DNA from: Streptomyces sp. NBC_00433
GTDB taxonomy: Bacteria > Actinomycetota > Actinomycetes > Streptomycetales > Streptomycetaceae
DNA: 64,000 nucleotides
Direction of reading: 5' to 3'
NCBI GenBank assembly: GCA_036015235.1
Contig: CP107926.1
Span: forward strand, 5,847,501-5,911,500
The position numbers were made by a program, and so were the translations under genes. Positions 54,910-63,037 of this stretch are shown here, one piece after another. Positions within the stretch are counted from its first letter, which is position 1. Each line of letters opens with the position of its first letter. The notes beneath the pieces are model-generated. The model ran no database searches, was not told the DNA's origin, and saw only the letters and a list, made by a program, of their open reading frames with translations.

Positions 54910-56109
54910 TCAGCGGAAGGTCAGCGCGAGACGGCGCAGCCCCTCGGCGATCTCCTCGGGCGTATGCGTGGTGAAGGACATCCGCAGCGTCGCCGGTTCG
55001 GCGTCCGCGGCGTAGAACGGGGCGCCCGGCACATAGGCGACGTCGTAAGTGATCGCGCTACGCAGTAGCGCGGTGGCGTCATGGCCCGCGGGCAGCCGTA
55101 CCCAGAGGAACATCCCGCCCTCCGGCCGGTTCCATGTGCTGCCGGCCGGCAGCGCCGCGGGCAGCCCGGCGAGCAGCGCGTCACGGCGGGCCCGGTAGGC
55201 GGTACGCACCCGGACCAGATGCGCGTCCAGGTCGTTGTCCGCGAGGTAGCGGGCCGCGGCCGCCTGGTCCACCGTCGAGGTGTGCAGATCCGCCGCCTGC
55301 TTGGCGATCACGCAGGGCCGCAGCAGCGCCGCGGGCGCCCGCAGCCAGCCCAGCCGCATCCCGGGCGACATCACCTTCGAGAGGCTGCCCAGCAGCACCG
55401 TGCGGTCCGCGGCGGCCTCGTAGGAGGTGATCCACGGCCGGCGGTCGCCCTCGAAGCGCAGTTCCCCGTAGGGGTCGTCCTCGGCGATCCACAGCCCGTG
55501 CCGCCCCGCCACCTCGGCGACCGCGCGGCGGCGCTCGGTGGCCAGTGTGCGGCCGGTGGGGTTCTGGAAGTCGGGGATCAGGTAGAGCAGTTTGGGGCGC
55601 TCGCGCAGCACCAGCTCCTCCAGCGCGTCCGGCAGCACCCCGTCCTCGTCGGTCGGCACCGGCACGACCCGGGCGCCCGCGAAGCCGAAGCACTGCAATG
55701 CCGCCAGATACGTCGGACTCTCCACCAGCACCACGTCGCCCGGCTCCAGCAGCACCGTCGCCAGCAGCGCGAGGCCCTGCTGCGAACCGCCCGTCACCAG
55801 GATGCCGCCCGCGTCGGTGGCGAGCCCCCGGCGGGTCAGCCGGCCGGCCACCGCGGCCCGCAGCGCGGGATCGCCCTCGGTGGTCGAATACTGCAGCACG
55901 GTGGCGGCCCGCTCGGCCAGTACCCGGTCGTACGCCGCCCTGATGCCGTCGGCGTCGAAGAGCTCGGGCGCGGGCAGCCCGCCGGCGAAGGAGATCACCT
56001 CGGGCCGTGCGGTCAGCGCCAGGATCTCCCGTACCGGCGAGGCGGCGACGTCCCGTGCGCGGGCGGCGAGTGCGGGCGGTGCGGCGGCTGCTGCGGCGGG
56101 CGTCGTCAT
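54910..56109 (-). CDS. PLP-dependent aminotransferase, fold type I (2-aminoadipate/LysN-like)
   Basis: 399 residues from ATG 56109. Family marks are ISFAGGLPAPELFD, LQYSTTEGDPALRAAVA, VTGGSQQGLALLA, the cofactor-binding IPDFQNPTGRT and DDPYGELRF, the Schiff-base Lys in GSLSKVMSPGMRLGW, and a C-terminal Arg in LRMSF for the carboxylate. Stand-alone enzymes of this type use 2-aminoadipate, aromatic or branched-chain substrates; they are related to the MocR catalytic domain but lack its HTH. A palindrome in the promoter suggests control by a separate regulator. Confidence 0.9.
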   Translation of the reverse strand: MTTPAAAAAAPPALAARARDVAASPVREILALTARPEVISFAGGLPAPELFDADGIRAAYDRVLAERAATVLQYSTTEGDPALRAAVAGRLTRRGLATDAGGILVTGGSQQGLALLATVLLEPGDVVLVESPTYLAALQCFGFAGARVVPVPTDEDGVLPDALEELVLRERPKLLYLIPDFQNPTGRTLATERRRAVAEVAGRHGLWIAEDDPYGELRFEGDRRPWITSYEAAADRTVLLGSLSKVMSPGMRLGWLRAPAALLRPCVIAKQAADLHTSTVDQAAAARYLADNDLDAHLVRVRTAYRARRDALLAGLPAALPAGSTWNRPEGGMFLWVRLPAGHDATALLRSAITYDVAYVPGAPFYAADAEPATLRMSFTTHTPEEIAEGLRRLALTFR

Positions 56110-56138
56110 GTGCGGCAGCCTACGAAGATTCGATGTAT

Positions 56139-56148
56139 TGTCCAGACA
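56139..56148 (-). promoter_or_regulatory. Palindrome in the aminotransferase promoter
   Basis: TGTCCAGACA (TGTC-TG-GACA on the coding strand) lies 30 bases upstream of the start, beside an AT-rich TACATCGAAT. It resembles half-site pairs for GntR-like regulators. Confidence 0.35.
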
Positions 56149-56229
56149 CTTTCCGGCATCCGGTCGACGGCCGCCAGTCAACGGCCTCTGGGCGGCTCTG
56201 CCTTGCCGGCGGGGCCGGAAAAGCAGCGA

Positions 56230-56265
56230 GCCCTCTCGGCCAGGACGGCGGCCGGTCGAGAGGGC
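56230..56265 (-). terminator. Hairpin after the DUF397 gene
   Basis: GCCCTCTCG (56230-56238) and CGAGAGGGC (56257-56265) are exact complements with an 18-base loop. TTTT follows a few bases later on the - strand. It is placed 40 bases after the DUF397 stop. Confidence 0.5.
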
Positions 56266-56302
56266 GGTTCGGTGGTGCTGTGCTGCGGTGGGAACCCGCG
56301 GG

Positions 56303-56512
56303 TCAGCGCAGGTCGTACGTGCCGTGGTCCACGTCGGAGACGAAGGCCGACCACGCTTCGGGGGAAAAGGTGAGCACCGGACCCTGCGGGTCCTTGGAGT
56401 CGCGGACCACGACGGCCGCGACAGCCGGGGACTTCACTTCAACACAGGCGCCGTTTCCGGTGGACCGCGAGGACTTCCGCCACGCGGGGGTGCTGCCCAG
56501 CTTGATTGCCAT
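56303..56512 (-). CDS. DUF397 protein (partner of the XRE regulator)
   Basis: 69 residues from ATG 56512. The family pattern is intact: WRKSSRSTGNGACVEV near the start, VVVRDSKDPQGPVLTFSPEAWSAFV at the end. DUF397 genes are nearly always beside an XRE gene with a DUF5753 tail, here 250 bases upstream on the same strand. From memory, the S. coelicolor pair in this neighbourhood (Scr1/Scr2, SCO4441/4442) affects antibiotic production, and the pairs have been compared with toxin-antitoxin modules. The spacer has its own AT-rich promoter-like patch. Confidence 0.9.
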   Translation of the reverse strand: MAIKLGSTPAWRKSSRSTGNGACVEVKSPAVAAVVVRDSKDPQGPVLTFSPEAWSAFVSDVDHGTYDLR

Positions 56513-56760
56513 CTCTGCTCCGGTCTGTACTGATGACGGCGGCGGGGTGTACTCCGCAATGGGTCGAGCCGTGGAGATGAGGCGTACACCACCACCTGAC
56601 TGTGCCCGACGCTACTCGCCAACATCACCGACCCGGTGGGGTCTTCACCCGACTAGGTGGCATATTCCTTGCAACTCTTGCCAGTTGGCCAGATCGTAGA
56701 GTATTTTGACCGCCTTCACCCCGAGGCGTCCCTGTCTGGTGCCGTACCGGCGCCGCCCGC

Positions 56761-57615
56761 TCAGACGTACCGCTGCGCCGCCTCGCCGATGAACTGCCGG
56801 GTGGCCTCCGCGCTCAGCGCCTGGGCCCGCAGGTGCTCGTACATCACGCTGTACGCCTGCACATCGGTGTCCTTCTCCAGGTACAGGTCGCTGTTCACGC
56901 CCTCCAGGTAGACCACCGTCGCGTCGGTGGCGTCGGTGAACTCCAGCACCGCGAACTGCCCGCTCAGCCCCGGGTGCGCGCCCGCCTCGAAGGGCAGCAC
57001 CTGGACGGTCACGTGCGGCAGATGGCTCAAGTCCACCAGGTGCGTGAGCTGTTCGCGCATGATCCCGGCGTCGCCGACCTTGCGGCACAGCGCCGCCTCG
57101 TCCACCACCGCCCACATCCGCAGCGGCCCGTCGGGGTCGGTGATACGTTCCTGCCGGCGCATCCGGACGCTGACCCGCTTCTCGACCTGCTCCGGCGTCG
57201 CCTCCGGCAGATTGCCGGCGATCATCGCCGCGGCATATCCCGGGGTCTGCAACAGGCCGGGCACCACCTGGGGTTCGAAGACCCGCAGGCTCGCCGCCTC
57301 GGTCTCCAGGCCGATGTAGACGCTGTAAGGGATGTCGCCGAAGGCGTGCCACCAGCCCTGCTGGCGGGACTCCTTGGCCATCTGCATCAGCGACTCGACG
57401 ATACGGACGTCCTCGACGCCGTACACCCCGCACAGATCACGGACATCGCGCTGACTGATACTGCGGCGGCCGTTCTCCAGGCGGCTGATCTTGGACTGGG
57501 AGACCAGGAGCCGGGCCGCGACCTCCTCGGCCGTCATCCCCTTCTCCTCGCGGAGCTTGCGAAGCTCCGACCCCAGACGGCGGCGCCTGACGGTGGGGTT
57601 GACGTTGGCGACCAC
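56761..57615 (-). CDS. XRE-family HTH regulator with DUF5753 domain
   Basis: 284 residues from GTG 57615, with GGAGG ten bases upstream. HTH (about 10-70): LGSELRKLREEKGMTAEEVAARLLVSQSKISRLENGRR. The C-terminal DUF5753 domain has VYIGLETEAASLRVFEPQVVPGLLQTPGYA and VQVLPFEAGAHPGLSGQFAVLEF. It is the partner of the DUF397 gene downstream. Family members control development and secondary metabolism. A strong terminator lies upstream, isolating it from GPP34. Confidence 0.92.
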   Translation of the reverse strand: MVANVNPTVRRRRLGSELRKLREEKGMTAEEVAARLLVSQSKISRLENGRRSISQRDVRDLCGVYGVEDVRIVESLMQMAKESRQQGWWHAFGDIPYSVYIGLETEAASLRVFEPQVVPGLLQTPGYAAAMIAGNLPEATPEQVEKRVSVRMRRQERITDPDGPLRMWAVVDEAALCRKVGDAGIMREQLTHLVDLSHLPHVTVQVLPFEAGAHPGLSGQFAVLEFTDATDATVVYLEGVNSDLYLEKDTDVQAYSVMYEHLRAQALSAEATRQFIGEAAQRYV

Positions 57616-57762
57616 AGGGACTGCACCTCCACGCTGATCCGTACTGATGGTCAGCAGCCTGCCACTAGCGGTCATCGCCGCGCTGGCGAATGGTCGTAAC
57701 AAACTTGCCCGGTCCGCACGCCGGGGCGCGCGAATCGTTCCCGTGCGCCCCGGCGGCGCCGG

Positions 57763-57828
57763 AAAAAACGTGCCGCGCGGGGCGCCGGGCCCGGACATCT
57801 GTCCGGTGCCCGCCGCCCCGCGCGGCAC
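57763..57828 (-). terminator. Strong intrinsic terminator after GPP34
   Basis: On the - strand a long stem (outer arms GTGCCGCGCGGGGCG at 57770-57784 and its complement ending at 57828) encloses a second perfect hairpin (CCGGAC-ATCT-GTCCGG, 57791-57806). It is followed after CG by TTTTTT (A-run 57763-57768). It ends the GPP34 transcript before the XRE gene. Confidence 0.85.
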
Positions 57829-57980
57829 AGCGGCTCCCGGAGGGGATCTCACTGCGGACGGGACCGGCTCCGCGGTGTCCCGTCCCTGCCGGCGGACACC
57901 GCAGCCCCGTCCTGCGTCGTTACGGGTCGCGCTGCGTTGCTTTTCGGGTGCTCACGTACTGCCGTGTGCTCGACGTGCCC

Positions 57981-58058
57981 GGCGTACGCGGTACGCCGTC
58001 GGTGTGCTCACTGTGCTCACTGTGCTCGGCTCTGCCTGGCTGTGCTGCTCGTGCTCGG
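57981..58058 (-). repeat. Short tandem repeat block downstream of GPP34
   Basis: An exact hairpin GGCGTAC-GCG-GTACGCC (57981-57997) is followed by three 9-base units TGTGCTCAC/TGTGCTCGG (58003-58029) and further scattered GTGCTCGG copies up to 58058. The block lies directly after the GPP34 stop in the 57616-58079 spacer, which has no gene. Confidence 0.6.
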
Positions 58059-58079
58059 TGTGCTCGGACGCGCTGAACG

Positions 58080-58781
58080 TCAGCGGGCACCGGCCCTGGC
58101 CATCGCGCCGTGACCCACCGTGCGCTGTGCTTGGGCGGGTGGGCGCTTGGGCTGTGCGGCCACGCCGTTCTGCACGTCCATCACGGCGTGCGCGACGAGT
58201 CCGCCCATCGGGTCGTACCTGATCAGGTCCCGCAGGCGCGATCGTGACGACCGGCCTTCGTTGCCCGGGTACAGATGCTTGCCGAGGCCCACGGAATGGG
58301 CGAGCGCGGCGAGCGCGGCGGTCCGCGGGTCCGGCGGCACGCCGGTACGGATCGCACTGTCCAGCCGGGATCTGATCTCCCGGCTGACCGCGCTGTCGGT
58401 CGCCTGATACCGAGTGGTCGGCAGTACCCCGCACATCTGACCCGGCACGGCATGCACCATGCCGCACCGCTCCAGGTGCGCGAGATACGTCTGGCGCAGC
58501 CCCAGTCGGGGCCCGCCGATCCAGTGGACCGCCCGCACCGGGCTGCCACGACGGCGCAGCAGCTCCAGGGCGGAGTCCAGAGTCGGATCTCCGGTCGGCC
58601 GTGGATGCACCACGGCGATACGATCCCCGTCAGGGGCTATCCGTCCTGCCAGGGCCAGCTCGACGAGCTGTGCTCCGGCGAGGCCGAGGTCGAGTGATTG
58701 CGGCTGCGCCGTGGTCCCGGTCGTCGGGTCCAGGGCGAGCAGCAACAGCTCTTCCGGAATTGTTCTGCGGCTCTTGCCCAT
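58080..58781 (-). CDS. GPP34 (GOLPH3/VPS74-like) family protein
   Basis: 233 residues from ATG 58781 (GGGGAGG five bases upstream). The pattern TIPEELLLLALDPTTG...LDLGLAGAQLVELALAGRI is the N-terminal signature of the family known in eukaryotes as a phosphoinositide-binding Golgi protein. Many copies exist in actinobacteria without an assigned function. Later helices (ALELLRRRG, HLERCGMVHAV, RYQATDSAVSREIRSRLDSAI) match. A conserved neighbour of XRE/DUF397 and the carboxypeptidase in my recollection of Streptomyces gene order. Membrane association is possible but unproven. Confidence 0.88.
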   Translation of the reverse strand: MGKSRRTIPEELLLLALDPTTGTTAQPQSLDLGLAGAQLVELALAGRIAPDGDRIAVVHPRPTGDPTLDSALELLRRRGSPVRAVHWIGGPRLGLRQTYLAHLERCGMVHAVPGQMCGVLPTTRYQATDSAVSREIRSRLDSAIRTGVPPDPRTAALAALAHSVGLGKHLYPGNEGRSSRSRLRDLIRYDPMGGLVAHAVMDVQNGVAAQPKRPPAQAQRTVGHGAMARAGAR

Positions 58782-59008
58782 CCATGCCTCCCCGCGTGGA
58801 TGAATGACAGGGTGACGCCTCTCACACCGGCCTGTCGAGAGCGCCTTCTCCATATCGGCGGGAACCGGCTGGTATGTCGTTCTCGTCTACGGGGGCGGTG
58901 GTGGTGTCGCTGACAGCCTGCGGGCCCGGCGCGGGACTATTGCAAGTGTGGGTCAGGACGGGTAGGGGCATCATCGGGCGCCCCGAACGATGTGTGGAGG
59001 AGGTCTGC

Positions 59009-61381
59009 GTGGCGGGCGAGTCCCCCGGCAGGGAGCAGCAGCACGAGACGTCGGGGGAGGTGGCCGCGGCACAGGTCGCGGACCCGAGGCTGGTGGTGTT
59101 CCGTACGCCGGTTGAGGCGCGAGAGGCCGCTGTGGTGGACGCCGTGCCCGTACGGCATGACGGCACACCGGCCCGCGGCGTCCAGCTGGGCGACCCGGAA
59201 TCGGCTGATCCTGGGGGCTCCGACGCGCGTTCGCACCGCGCCACCGCGTCCACCGAAAGTACGGTGACGGGTGCGCCGAGCGATGTGCCGGTCGTGGACG
59301 CGACCGCCGACGCGGCTGCGCCGTCCGCCCCGTCGACTCCGCGCGAGCCGGTCGCGGAGCCCCGGAAAACGGAACCAAATCGTGATCCGAAGACTGGGGC
59401 TGGGGAGACGGATGAGGCTTCTGGGGTGCCTGAGGTGAGTGAACTTTCAACTGAGGAAGCGGAGGCCGAGGCCGGTTCCGTGCCGGAGAGCGCTCCCGAG
59501 TCTGTGTCCCAGGACGCGCCGGGGCGCACTCCGGTGGCGGAGGAGGGCGCCCGGACGGCGGGCGACCGGGAGGGTGAGCTTTCGGCTCCGTCCGGGGAAG
59601 CGGAGGAGCCGGCCGCTGAGGCCGTCGAGGACGCCGTTGCGGACGCCCCTGAGACCTCTCCCGAGGACGCGGCCGGGGAGGCGCCCGAGGACGCTCCTGC
59701 GGACGTTCCGGCAGATGCCCGGACCGCCGCTCCCGAAGACACCCCGGCAGAACCGGCGGAAGCGGAATCCGACCCCGCGGCCGGGAAAGCGCCGGAAAGG
59801 CGGCCGGAAACAGCACAGGAAGCCGAGCCCGACGCCGGACCGGAGGACACCGGTGTGCACCGGGCCGCCGTGCGGAAGTCACTCCTGCGGCCCCTGGTGT
59901 CCGATCTCCCGGCCGAACGGCCCGTCGGGCGCACCGGACAGCCCGCGGCCGGCGTCGCGCCCGCCTGGGCCGCCTCCGCGCCCGCCGCGAGCCCCGCCGC
60001 GGAAGCCGATCAGGGCGCGATCGTCGGCCCTGAGGGGACGCGGTCCATGCCGGTGCCGCTCCCGCAGGTGCTGCCGCCCGGGTCCGGCCACACCGGTTCC
60101 ACCCCGCTCAAGCTGCTCGCCCACCTCACCAACACCCCGCCGCCCCGGCAGACCGTGCTGCGCAGCGTCGCCCGGCGGTTCAAGATCTGGACCCCGCTGG
60201 TCGTGCTGCTCGCGGTGGTGTTCGTCGTCGTCCAGGCCGTACGCCCGGTGCCCGCCACCAGCCTGCAGCTGACCAGTGCGCCCTCGTACGCCTTCGCCGG
60301 CGCCCCGCTGCCCGCGTCGATGCCGTGGCCCGGCGAGGGCCAGTCCGTCGCCGAGGTCGAGGGCCTCGGCTCGCTCGGCGTGCACGGCGCCCAGACCCCG
60401 GTGCCGATCGCCAGCCTCACCAAGGTGATGACCGCCTACGTCGTGCTGAAGGACCACCCCCTCACCGGCAAGGAGAACGGCCCGCAGATCACCGTCGACC
60501 AGCAGGCCGCGAACGAGTCCGCGTCCGCCGACGAGTCGACCGCCCATGTGACGGTCGGCCAGAAGTTCACCGAGCGCCAGATGCTGCAACTGCTGCTGGT
60601 CCCCTCGGGCAACAACATCGCCCGGCTGCTGGCCCGCTGGGACGCAGGCACGCAGGATGCCTTCGTCACCAAGATGAAGGCCGCCGCGACGTCGCTCGGC
60701 ATGGCCGACACCACGTACACCGGCGCCAGCGGCCTGGAGGAGACCACCGTCAGCACCGCGGTCGACCAGCTCAAGCTGGCCCGCGAGGTGATGAAGAACG
60801 AGGTCTTCCGCTCGGTCGTCGGGCTCCCGTGGGTCGTCGTCCCCGGCGTCGGCAAGATCTACAACAACAACAACGACCTGGTGAAGCCCGGCGTCATCGG
60901 CATCAAGACCGGGTCGAGCACACCGGCGGGCGGCGCCCTGATGTGGGCGGCGAACAAGAAGGCCGGCGGCAAGGAGCAGTTGATCCTCGGCGTCGTCCTC
61001 CAGCAGCACGGCGGCACCACCGTCAACGACAGCCTCGACGCCGCGCTGGCGCGCAGCCAGCAGCTCATCGAGTCCGTGCAGGGCGGACTGACGTCCGCGA
61101 CGGTCGTCAAGAAGGGCGACGTCGTCGGCGAGGTCAGCGACGGGCTCGGCGGCAAGACGCCGGTCGTCGCCGGCGCCGACCTCACCACGGCCGGCTGGCC
61201 CGGCCTGCGCTCCACCATCACCCTCACACCGAGGGCCGGCGGGCTGCCCCACTCGGCCGAGGCGGGTGCCGTGGTAGGCACCCTCACCATCGGAACGGGT
61301 TCCGCCAGCGCCTCCGTCCCAGCCGTCCTCCAAACGGACCTGGCGTCCCCGTCCTTCACCTCGAAACTCACCCACTTCTGA
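59009..61381 (+). CDS. D-alanyl-D-alanine carboxypeptidase (PBP) with long cytoplasmic tail
   Basis: 790 residues from GTG 59009 (GGAGGAGG five to six bases upstream). The first 390 residues are acidic, Pro/Glu/Ala-rich and disordered, with less GC at third positions than the rest. One membrane helix follows (TPLVVLLAVVFVVVQAV), then the extracellular S11-type penicillin-binding domain with all three active-site motifs: SLTK (PIASLTKVM), SGN (VPSGNNIA) and KTG (GIKTGSS). It trims stem pentapeptides of peptidoglycan. The domain plus tail is about twice the usual length of this family. It is divergent from GPP34. Confidence 0.92.
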   Translation: MAGESPGREQQHETSGEVAAAQVADPRLVVFRTPVEAREAAVVDAVPVRHDGTPARGVQLGDPESADPGGSDARSHRATASTESTVTGAPSDVPVVDATADAAAPSAPSTPREPVAEPRKTEPNRDPKTGAGETDEASGVPEVSELSTEEAEAEAGSVPESAPESVSQDAPGRTPVAEEGARTAGDREGELSAPSGEAEEPAAEAVEDAVADAPETSPEDAAGEAPEDAPADVPADARTAAPEDTPAEPAEAESDPAAGKAPERRPETAQEAEPDAGPEDTGVHRAAVRKSLLRPLVSDLPAERPVGRTGQPAAGVAPAWAASAPAASPAAEADQGAIVGPEGTRSMPVPLPQVLPPGSGHTGSTPLKLLAHLTNTPPPRQTVLRSVARRFKIWTPLVVLLAVVFVVVQAVRPVPATSLQLTSAPSYAFAGAPLPASMPWPGEGQSVAEVEGLGSLGVHGAQTPVPIASLTKVMTAYVVLKDHPLTGKENGPQITVDQQAANESASADESTAHVTVGQKFTERQMLQLLLVPSGNNIARLLARWDAGTQDAFVTKMKAAATSLGMADTTYTGASGLEETTVSTAVDQLKLAREVMKNEVFRSVVGLPWVVVPGVGKIYNNNNDLVKPGVIGIKTGSSTPAGGALMWAANKKAGGKEQLILGVVLQQHGGTTVNDSLDAALARSQQLIESVQGGLTSATVVKKGDVVGEVSDGLGGKTPVVAGADLTTAGWPGLRSTITLTPRAGGLPHSAEAGAVVGTLTIGTGSASASVPAVLQTDLASPSFTSKLTHF

Positions 61382-61435
61382 CGGTTCCCCACCCCCGGGT
61401 CGCTGCCTGCCACGGCCGGCGCGCCCCGGGGCGTG

Positions 61436-61753
61436 TGCCACTCGCGGTGGCGTTGCTCTCTTTCCCGCCTCGTCGGCGGGGCGCTCCGTTCTCCCCCAGC
61501 GCTTCGCCTGGGGGTACCCCCACGCGCCCCTGAAAAACGCTCACCCTCTGGCCAAGGGGCCGCTGGCAGGGGCAAACGCCGAGCGCGGGTGGACGCAGGC
61601 CAAAAGGGGCGCGGGGAACTGCGCGACAAGCCACGACGTGCCCGCAGGCAAGCAACGCCACCGCAAGTGGCAATCACCTGGGGGCGCGGGGAACTGCGCG
61701 AAAAGCCCCCACCGGGCGGCAGCCGAGGGACGCACCGCAAGGGGCAATCACCC
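61436..61753. repeat. Cluster of dispersed repeats (tandem 75-bp pair, inverted copy, hairpin)
   Basis: A 75-base unit starting GGGGCGCGGGGAACTGCGCG and ending near CAATCACC occurs at about 61604-61678 and 61679-61753. Part of it (AGCAACGCCACCGC...) recurs inverted at 61436-61457 (21 of 22 bases). A CCCCCAG/CTGGGGG hairpin lies at 61493-61514, a motif common between Streptomyces genes. The 61382-61804 spacer separates convergent genes and holds no gene. Confidence 0.75.
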
Positions 61754-61804
61754 CACGGCGCGCGGCCGGCCGCGGCGGGACGTCACCCGGGCCAGCCGCC
61801 AGGG

Positions 61805-62974
61805 CTACGCGCTGAGCGCCCGCTCCAGCGGAGTGCGAAAGCGCGGCGTCACCCGCGCAGACCCCAGCAGCGCGCCAAGCGCATGCGCGGCCTCGCCGAC
61901 CGCCGCGTCAGCCGCCGCGCCGCGGTCGGCGAGCCGCCGCCAGACCACGGAGCCGTCGGCGCGCTGCGCCCACCCCCCGATGACCTCGCCCTCCCACCAC
62001 ACCGTGGGCCCGATGTTGCCGGTGCGGTCGAAGAGTTCGCCGTAGGAGTCCGGGAGGAACCAGGCGCGGTCCTGCCACCCCATGGGAGCGGGGTCGAGAG
62101 CGGGGAGCAGTTGGGCCGCGGGCGGCCCCGCGGGCGCGTCGGACGGGTCGGCGTCGCCCGGGAGGACGTATGCGGTGGCGCCGTCGTCCAGGACGACCGC
62201 CTGGGCCCCGACCGCCCCGAGCGCCTTGCGGGTCTCGCCCAGGGTCCAGCCCGTCCACCACTTGAGGTCGGCCTCGCTGCCGGGCCCGTACGCCCCCAGC
62301 CAGGCCTTCGCGACCGCGGCCCGCGCGGGCTCCGCGGGGACCTCCGGCAGCGGTTCGGCCTTCGCCCAGCGGAATTGCCCGCTGGTCCAGGACCCGGCGG
62401 GCTTGCGCCGCTCGATCCGTCCCTCCGCGGCCATCGTGCGGATGATCCGGCTCGCGACGTTCTGCTTGGCCTCGTACGGCTTGCCCCGGGCGACGACGAC
62501 CTGTTCGCGCAGCCGCGGTACGAGCCGGGACAGTTCTGCGCCGCTGCTCTCCGGGTGCGCGGCCAGTACCGCGGCGACCTCGGCCTCGACGTCGTCGAGC
62601 CACGCGGCGTCCCAGCCGCCGCCGTCCGCGAGGAAAGCGAGCAGGCCCTTGCGCTCCTTGGCCGCGATGCCGCGCCCTGCGGCGGCGTAGACCTCGGGCG
62701 CGAAAGCGCGTGGGACGACGAACATCGTGCGGCGCATCGCGAGCATCCGGGTGAGCCCCGGAGGCTGCGCGTACAGCTCCCGCTCCACGGCGGGGACGGC
62801 GCCGGCAGGGTCGCCCAGCCGGGCGGCGACGGCGAGGTACACCGTCACCGGATCCGTCGCGTGGACGGCGACCAGCCGCTCCACCACGTCGCCGACCCCG
62901 CCTGCCCGCGCCCCGAGCCGCGCCACTGCCCGTGCCCGCCGTGCCTCCGTCGAAAACCGCAGTGCCTGTGCCAT
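61805..62974 (-). CDS. Winged-helix DNA-binding protein of the AlkZ/YcaQ-like family
   Basis: 389 residues from ATG 62974. The pattern ATDPVTVYLAVAARLG, ELYAQPPGLTRMLAMRRTMFVVP, then SGQFRWAKAEPLP and later WWTGWTLGETRKAL and LDPAPMGWQDRAWFLP matches the winged-helix domain family of PF06224. Some members (AlkZ, YcaQ) are DNA glycosylases that unhook crosslinks; the QxQ/QxD catalytic motif of AlkZ could not be located with certainty, so activity is open. It ends in the convergent repeat-rich spacer after the carboxypeptidase. Confidence 0.82.
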   Translation of the reverse strand: MAQALRFSTEARRARAVARLGARAGGVGDVVERLVAVHATDPVTVYLAVAARLGDPAGAVPAVERELYAQPPGLTRMLAMRRTMFVVPRAFAPEVYAAAGRGIAAKERKGLLAFLADGGGWDAAWLDDVEAEVAAVLAAHPESSGAELSRLVPRLREQVVVARGKPYEAKQNVASRIIRTMAAEGRIERRKPAGSWTSGQFRWAKAEPLPEVPAEPARAAVAKAWLGAYGPGSEADLKWWTGWTLGETRKALGAVGAQAVVLDDGATAYVLPGDADPSDAPAGPPAAQLLPALDPAPMGWQDRAWFLPDSYGELFDRTGNIGPTVWWEGEVIGGWAQRADGSVVWRRLADRGAAADAAVGEAAHALGALLGSARVTPRFRTPLERALSA

Positions 62975-63037
62975 TCGGTCATTCTGACCGCCCGTTCCCG
63001 GCGGCGTGGCATATTGCGCAGGCCCCTGCGCTCCGCC

